Shown here piece by piece: positions 6,964-10,381 of a DNA stretch of 10,381 bases. Under the pieces are notes generated by a model, which worked only from the letters and a program-made list of their open reading frames with translations, did no database searches and was not told the DNA's origin. The stretch's first letter is position 1. The number at the start of each line of letters is the position of its first letter. The translations under genes were made by a program, and so were the position numbers. Where the stretch lies: positions 1 to 10,381 of the forward strand of contig JABXGU010000776.1 of NCBI GenBank assembly GCA_016550415.1, given 5' to 3'. This DNA is from an archaeon (GTDB lineage Archaea > Asgardarchaeota > Hermodarchaeia > Hermodarchaeales > Hermodarchaeaceae).

Positions 6964-8052
6964 CTAGAGTTTTGTACCTTGTTTCACTCTGCAGTTAGGG
7001 TTGATGCGTGAACCAGGTGGCACTACAGCACCTTCTTCAATAGATACTGCATCACCGACTAGCACAAGTTCTCTAAGATGGACGCCCTTACCAACGACTG
7101 CGCCTTCCCCTATAACTGATGAGTCAATAACTACATCATCTTCAATAATGGCATCGTCAAATATAACTGCATTACGAATTCGAACATTATTTCCAATTGT
7201 CACATTTTGTCCAATAGTAGCATTTGGACCAATAGAACAGGGTTTATCAATTACCGTATTCTCTCCCACAAAAACAGGGAAAAAAATCTTAATTCCCATA
7301 CTCCGTAACAACGGGGGCAAGGCAGCTACTTCATGTTCTTCCACAATTTTGCTCAGAATCGCACTGTTAGCTTCGAGGTAGGAGGAGGGAGTCCCTGTAT
7401 CAATCCAGAGTCCCTTATGCTCATAGCCATAAATTCCACCACTTTTGCAGAGCTTGGGGAACGTTTCATTTTCGATTGAAGTTGTTTTCCCTGGAGGGAT
7501 AAGATCCAGCACAGATTCATTCAACACATAGCATCCAGCGTTAATGAGATTGCTCGGAGCTTTACCCGGTGCTGGTTTTTCGATGAAAGCCTGTATTCGG
7601 TCATCGGCATCAATATCCACAACACCAAAGCGAGAAGGATCATCAACACGATAGAGAGCAATTGTAGCGGTTGCATCATACTTCTGATGAGCTTTGAGAA
7701 GAAGCTTATAATCGATATCTGTCACAATGTCGCCATTGAGTGCAAAAAAGAGTTCACTCCCTCGAAGGAATGGTTCAGCCAATTTGATTGGACCTGCAGT
7801 GCCCAGGGGTTTTTCTTCAGCTGAGTATTGAAGAGTAACACCTTTTGAGCTGCCATCCCCAAGTTTCTCTTTGAGTTTCTCGACGCCGAAACCTGTGGCA
7901 AGTATAATTTCTTTGATACCATTTATCTTCAAATGGTCAATCATATATTCAATTAGAGTTGCATTCGCTAAGGGTAGCAGCTGCTTGGGACGCTGATAGG
8001 TTAACGGACGAAGACGTGTACCATAGCCGCCTACTAGAATAATTGCTTTCAA
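6964..8052 (-). CDS. NDP-sugar pyrophosphorylase, probably mannose-1-phosphate guanylyltransferase (GMPPB-like)
   Basis: Predicted to make GDP-mannose from mannose-1-phosphate and GTP in the cytosol. From TTG 8052 the product is 362 residues and starts MKAIILVGGYGTRLRPLT, the same opening and nearly the same length as yeast Psa1 and human GMPPB. Visible motifs: nucleotide-binding GGYGTRLRPLT (8-18) with RPKQLLPL, EEKPLGTAGPIKLAE (79-93), the metal-binding NGD (107-109), FIEKP (156-160), NAGCYVLN (171-178), TTSIENETFP (190-199) and GLWIDTG (214-220). From about residue 255 there are hexapeptide repeats of a left-handed beta helix (SIGPNATIGQNVTIGNNVRI). An in-frame ATG at 8148 would add 32 residues with no family counterpart. 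Glucose-1-phosphate thymidylyl- or uridylyltransferase remain alternatives; the TSIExETFP and GTAGP motifs favour the GMPPB branch. Confidence 0.85.
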   Translation of the reverse strand: MKAIILVGGYGTRLRPLTYQRPKQLLPLANATLIEYMIDHLKINGIKEIILATGFGVEKLKEKLGDGSSKGVTLQYSAEEKPLGTAGPIKLAEPFLRGSELFFALNGDIVTDIDYKLLLKAHQKYDATATIALYRVDDPSRFGVVDIDADDRIQAFIEKPAPGKAPSNLINAGCYVLNESVLDLIPPGKTTSIENETFPKLCKSGGIYGYEHKGLWIDTGTPSSYLEANSAILSKIVEEHEVAALPPLLRSMGIKIFFPVFVGENTVIDKPCSIGPNATIGQNVTIGNNVRIRNAVIFDDAIIEDDVVIDSSVIGEGAVVGKGVHLRELVLVGDAVSIEEGAVVPPGSRINPNCRVKQGTKL

Positions 8053-8120
8053 ATCAATCAATCTCAAATCTTCATTGAGTAATAAGGAAATGTTGTTTGT
8101 TAGGATTCCAGTATTTTTTG

Positions 8121-8129
8121 TAAATAAAT
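8121..8129 (-). promoter_or_regulatory. Candidate TATA element for the nucleotidyltransferase gene
   Basis: On the minus strand the sequence reads ATTTATTTA. Transcription starting about 25 bases downstream, near 8098, would exclude the ATG at 8148 and fit a start at TTG 8052. Weak, pattern-based evidence. Confidence 0.28.
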
Positions 8130-8256
8130 CCAAGATGGTTCCTATCATTAGGTCTTATGAAAACCCATCGTTTGAACTCAGTTTAATCATAGGTAAGACT
8201 TAAGAACAAGCCCATAACAAGGCTGATTCAATAGCTCTATTAGAGGGCAACATATT

Positions 8257-8574
8257 ATGGGTCGAGATAAACTCTATGGTGCACTTATCCTCATCTTCTC
8301 AATCCTTCTCGGACTTTACTACACATACTGGTCACTAGTCTATCCGTTCATGTATTACGGTACGGGTGGAAATCCTGCAACCCACCCATGGTTTCAATTC
8401 TTCGGGTGGATTCCCGTGATGTATGAACCATATTTTGCCATTGCGATTCCGATGTGGCTGGCGATTATACTGATTCTCTTCATCGTTGCTTGGATTGGCT
8501 GGACAATGTTGACTACACCCCCTCCAATCCCGCTAGAGGAGATTGAGGAAGAAGAAGAACCAGAAGAAAAATAG
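8257..8574 (+). CDS. DPM2-like (DPM2/PIG-P superfamily) two-helix membrane protein
   Basis: 105 residues. Membrane helices at about 6-32 and 59-86, then a proline turn (PPPIPLEE) and an acidic tail. Compared from memory with human DPM2, the end of helix 1 GLYYTYWSLVYPF (19-31) matches a TYYTAWVILLPF pattern, and the start of helix 2 YFAIAIPMWLAIILILF (59-75) matches YAVAIPLAAGLLLLLF, with ML (84-85) also kept at the helix end. DPM2 is the non-catalytic membrane subunit of eukaryotic dolichol-phosphate-mannose synthase, and related PIG-P belongs to the GPI-GlcNAc transferase. Here the loop between helices is about 20 residues longer, with several aromatic residues. GAGGG lies 9 bases before ATG 8257. 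It is divergent from the GMPPB-like gene, which would supply GDP-mannose. No DPM1 is in view. Homology needs a profile search; motif agreement in hydrophobic helices can mislead. Confidence 0.6.
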   Translation: MGRDKLYGALILIFSILLGLYYTYWSLVYPFMYYGTGGNPATHPWFQFFGWIPVMYEPYFAIAIPMWLAIILILFIVAWIGWTMLTTPPPIPLEEIEEEEEPEEK

Positions 8575-8595
8575 CATCTGAACTTTATACTTCAT

Positions 8596-8614
8596 TGGTA
8601 TGCTAGCCATACCA
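8596..8614. repeat. Inverted repeat (7-base arms, 5-base loop)
   Basis: TGGTATG and CATACCA flank CTAGC in the gap between the converging DPM2-like and hypC genes. It lies just before a second hairpin that has a T-tract. It could strengthen termination, or be a protein or RNA structure site; no T-run follows it directly. Confidence 0.45.
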
Positions 8615-8620
8615 TTGGGG

Positions 8621-8658
8621 GTCTCCCTATTGATTGGGAGACAACCATCCTCTTTTTT
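8621..8658 (+). terminator. Hairpin plus T-tract terminator after the DPM2-like gene
   Basis: GTCTCCC (8621-8627) and GGGAGAC (8636-8642) form a perfect 7-base stem with an 8-base loop. After 10 further bases comes a run of six T (8653-8658) in a pyrimidine-rich stretch. It lies 46 bases after the stop codon of the DPM2-like gene. In archaea the T-run is the likely stop signal, and the hairpin may protect the 3' end. Confidence 0.55.
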
Positions 8659-8688
8659 CTAGTTATTGTAAGGTAATATACTAGAAGG

Positions 8689-8922
8689 CTATGAAGCGGA
8701 AGCGTCATCGGTAGTTAAAATTTCACGCCATAATTCGAGGGTTTTTTCAGCTTCTTCTCGATCCATTTTCTGAATAGCATATCCTGTATGGACTAAAACA
8801 TATTCTCCAATTGCTACGTTTTCAAGAAGAGCAATGGAGACAGAACGAGTAACCCCGCCAAAGTCTACTGTAGCAGTGTTGCCTTCAACGCTAACGACAC
8901 GGGCGGGGATTGCAAGACACAT
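8689..8922 (-). CDS. hypC: [NiFe]-hydrogenase maturation chaperone HypC
   Basis: 77 residues, the usual HypC size. The N-terminus MCLAIPARVV carries the essential Cys2, which with HypD and HypE handles the Fe(CN)2CO group and delivers it to the hydrogenase large-subunit precursor in the cytosol. The middle has TVDFGGVTRSVSI (18-30) and GEYVLVHTGYAIQKMD (39-54), both family signatures. ATG 8922 is chosen over the TTG three bases upstream because Cys must be the second residue; GGTG lies 7 bases before that TTG-ATG junction. No other hyp or hydrogenase gene is in the window. The gene converges on the DPM2-like gene and is divergent from the methyltransferase gene. Confidence 0.95.
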   Translation of the reverse strand: MCLAIPARVVSVEGNTATVDFGGVTRSVSIALLENVAIGEYVLVHTGYAIQKMDREEAEKTLELWREILTTDDASAS

Positions 8923-9028
8923 CAATAAACACCAACTTACACTTTGAGAGATAATAGAAGGCGCTGGTTTATTGGTAATGATGTGAAGGCGGATGCTTCT
9001 TAAGCCTTCCCGCGTTGCTAGAAGAAGC

Positions 9029-9034
9029 GGGTGA
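9029..9034 (+). promoter_or_regulatory. Ribosome binding site deciding the methyltransferase start
   Basis: GGGTGA lies 4 bases before ATG 9039. The alternative TTG at 9015 has no comparable site upstream and would add 8 residues, so ATG 9039 is preferred. Confidence 0.55.
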
Positions 9035-9038
9035 CTTG

Positions 9039-9995
9039 ATGGGAAATAATCAGGTTGGTCAGCTAGCTAAAAAATATGGATACCTTGAGTACATGATAGA
9101 GCGTTATTTGGCGTTATTTGGTTCAGAGACTGAAGCATTCCTTGAAGGTAATGAGAAGACACTGCTTAAGACGATTCGCTGCAATGAGCTGGTAACCACA
9201 CCTGATGAATTGGAAAAACGGTTAGCGAAAAAGGGATTTGACCTGGAATTGTTTCCCAGACTCCCTTATGCGTTTCAGGTAAGAGGTAGCCAATTATCAC
9301 CAGGTGCTACTACTGAATACCTATTGGGTCAATATATGCTGCAGAGTCCTGCGTCCATATGGGCAGTGGAGGCTTTGAAGCCAGAGGGTCTGGATTTAGT
9401 AGTTGATTTATGTGCAGCACCAGGTGGAAAAACCACTTTGATTGCACAATTGATGAAGAACCAAGGAGCATTATTGGCTACTGATATTAGTCGTTCTCGA
9501 ATACGAGCCTTACGCTCTAACATCTCACGCATGCATGTAAAAAACACCCTATTGATGCGGATGGATGCTGCCAAGTTGCCAGATATGAGAATTCTTGCCG
9601 ATGCAGTACTACTTGATGCACCTTGCACTGGAGAGGGATTGATTCCATTAGATCCAACACGTAAACGAAGCAGAACCTTACAAGATATTATGACATTGGC
9701 AAAAGTTCAGAGAAGATTGATTACAGCAGCAGCAGAGCTTCTTCGAGAAGGGGGTGTCCTCGTTTATTCAACATGTTCCTTTGCACCCGAAGAGAATGAA
9801 GAGATAATCGATTATGCTATACATCATTGCCCACTTAGAATCATCAACACAGGGCTGCGAATTGGAGATCCAGGCTTCACTAGGACCTTTGGTAAATCAT
9901 TTGATAAATCGCTAGATCTGGCACGTCGTCTATATCCACATAAACATAATACGGAGGGCTACTTCATTTGCAAGCTAGAAAAGGTCGAGGCTTAG
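9039..9995 (+). CDS. RNA (cytosine-5-)-methyltransferase, NOP2/Sun (NSUN/RsmB) family
   Basis: 318 residues from ATG 9039. Predicted to methylate cytosine C5 in tRNA or rRNA using S-adenosylmethionine. The N-terminal part (8-90) resembles the RNA-binding region of archaeal family members (LAKKYGYLEYMIERYLALFG and TIRCNELVTTPDELEKRL). The Rossmann core has motif I VVDLCAAPGGKTTLIAQL (121-138), LLATDISRSRIRALRSNI (145-162), motif IV LLDAPCTGEG (191-200, Cys196) and motif VI STCSFAPEENE (244-254, Cys246). In this family the motif VI cysteine forms the covalent adduct and the motif IV cysteine helps release it; both are present. RLYPHKHNTEGYFICKLEK closes the fold. There is no PUA domain in this chain, but the next gene, overlapping by 28 bases, encodes a NIP7-like protein. 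Target base unknown. Confidence 0.93.
   Translation: MGNNQVGQLAKKYGYLEYMIERYLALFGSETEAFLEGNEKTLLKTIRCNELVTTPDELEKRLAKKGFDLELFPRLPYAFQVRGSQLSPGATTEYLLGQYMLQSPASIWAVEALKPEGLDLVVDLCAAPGGKTTLIAQLMKNQGALLATDISRSRIRALRSNISRMHVKNTLLMRMDAAKLPDMRILADAVLLDAPCTGEGLIPLDPTRKRSRTLQDIMTLAKVQRRLITAAAELLREGGVLVYSTCSFAPEENEEIIDYAIHHCPLRIINTGLRIGDPGFTRTFGKSFDKSLDLARRLYPHKHNTEGYFICKLEKVEA
9101..9120 (+). repeat. Perfect 10-base tandem duplication inside the methyltransferase gene
   Basis: GCGTTATTTG occurs twice without a gap and is read in two frames, as part of ERYLALFG. Because the repeat length is not a multiple of three, an expansion or contraction would break the gene. Probably chance given that the encoded residues are family-typical. 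Confidence 0.6.
9953..9958 (+). promoter_or_regulatory. Ribosome binding site for the NIP7-like TTG start
   Basis: GGAGGG sits inside the end of the methyltransferase gene, 9 bases before TTG 9968. This strong site, plus family-like protein sequence right after it, sets the start of the overlapping gene. Confidence 0.65.
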
Positions 9996-10381
9996 TCTTT
10001 GAACCACCAACCCAAGAAGAACAGGCATGGATTCGACAAGGATTGATACATTATATGCCTGAAAAGGAAGTCGACCTTTTCCTGCAAGGGAAACATCTCC
10101 TCGTTGGTAGAGGACGACGAAATGAGGTATATCTCCTCTCTGGAGCATTGTTGAAACTCTATCACACAATTTCCAGAAAACGCCACCCCTACTTCATTGG
10201 CCTTTTCCTAGGAGAACTTGATGGTGAAACTCTCGATCCCAGCCTTCACATTCTTCAGCAACTCACAGCCAAGGCAAAGGAAAAGGCAATTGTCAAAGTT
10301 ACAAATGAAGGAGAACAACGCTTTCTATATGGTCACAATCTATTTTCAAATCACGTACAGGAACCGTCATCATTAACCCAC
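9968..10381 (+). CDS. NIP7-like ribosome biogenesis protein (pre-PUA/PUA), 3' end outside window
   Basis: 138 residues are visible in a frame open from 9950 to the window edge. From TTG 9968 the product begins MQARKGRGLVFEPPTQEEQA, where PPTQEE parallels the PLTEEE opening of human NIP7. Further parallels are RNEVYLLSGALLKLYHTISR (51-70; NIP7 RVYYVSEKIMKLAANIS), IGLFLGELDG (77-86; SLGTCFGKFT) and NEGEQRFLYGHNLFSNHV (113-130; GAEQSFLYGNHVLKSGL). NIP7 takes part in large-subunit ribosome assembly and binds RNA through its C-terminal PUA domain, which should start at about residue 105 and is mostly cut off here. Overlap of 28 bases with the m5C methyltransferase suggests coupled translation and a shared RNA target. 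The next Met codon, at 10055, would delete the conserved N-terminus. The alternative label is an RsmF-type PUA-like protein. Confidence 0.8.
   Translation, partial: MQARKGRGLVFEPPTQEEQAWIRQGLIHYMPEKEVDLFLQGKHLLVGRGRRNEVYLLSGALLKLYHTISRKRHPYFIGLFLGELDGETLDPSLHILQQLTAKAKEKAIVKVTNEGEQRFLYGHNLFSNHVQEPSSLTH

Noticed and set aside
7001..7381. 126-codon plus-strand open frame, Thr/Ser/Pro-rich
   Set aside because: It mirrors the hexapeptide repeats of the nucleotidyltransferase on the other strand; the low-complexity repeat pattern is inherited from the antisense beta helix.
6964..8052. GlmU or RmlA identity for the nucleotidyltransferase
   Set aside because: GTAGP, TSIENETFP, total length and the opening MKAIILVGGYGTRLRPLT fit the GMPPB branch better; not fully excluded without a tree.
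9101..9120. Tandem GCGTTATTTG duplication as a phase-variation switch
   Set aside because: Only two copies, and the encoded YLALFG residues are what the family normally has there, so chance is more likely.
9975..10186. Two overlapping minus-strand open frames
   Set aside because: Both are antisense to the NIP7-like gene, which has clear family motifs and a ribosome binding site.
1..10381. tRNA or rRNA genes, CRISPR arrays, insertion sequences, phage genes
   Set aside because: No cloverleaf-like or conserved rRNA stretches, no regularly spaced repeats, no transposase or integrase motifs; the longest non-coding gaps are about 100-200 bases.

Overview
The window looks archaeal. It carries a UPF0179-family C-terminus, a long SlyD/FKBP26-type prolyl isomerase, two complementary halves of the archaeal DUF1616 family, a NOP2/Sun-type m5C methyltransferase overlapping a NIP7-like gene, and T-rich rather than classical bacterial terminators. 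Start sites are often TTG behind GGTGAT/GGAGG-type ribosome binding sites. A small two-helix protein resembling eukaryotic DPM2, plus a sugar nucleotidyltransferase of GMPPB-like size and motifs, gives the locus a eukaryote-like flavour. I lean towards an Asgard-group archaeon, but this is inference; only archaeal identity is well supported.

Layout, left to right. 1-1028: the 3' end of a UPF0179 gene converges on an FKBP-type isomerase gene. 1029-1163: a divergent promoter region with two mirrored GCTTTATT boxes. 1164-3961: a GT4 glycosyltransferase overlapping a MOP-superfamily polysaccharide/oligosaccharide flippase gene. 3983-6196 (minus): a three-gene run of a second GT4 glycosyltransferase, a membrane-anchored DUF1616-type ectodomain rich in N-glycosylation sequons, and a two-helix membrane protein with an extracytoplasmic helical region. 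6283-6909 (plus): a winged-helix plus DUF1616 membrane-domain protein, divergent from the previous run. 6964-8052 (minus): a GMPPB-like nucleotidyltransferase, probably mannose-1-phosphate guanylyltransferase. 8257-8574: the DPM2-like protein, followed by a hairpin/T-tract terminator. 8689-8922 (minus): a lone hypC. 9039-10381: the methyltransferase and the NIP7-like gene, the latter cut by the window edge.

Functional reading. The central 7 kb is a cell-surface glycan locus: sugar activation (NDP-sugar pyrophosphorylase), transfer (two GT4 enzymes), translocation (flippase), and exported proteins that could be glycan acceptors. The DPM2-like protein fits as the membrane partner of a polyprenyl-phosphate-mannose synthase that would use GDP-mannose; no catalytic DPM1 homologue lies in the window. 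The two DUF1616 halves, normally one polypeptide, sit on divergent genes with one central AT-rich element, which suggests co-expression and reassembly at the membrane. The right flank is a separate ribosome-biogenesis/RNA-modification module. No RNA gene, mobile element or CRISPR array was seen.
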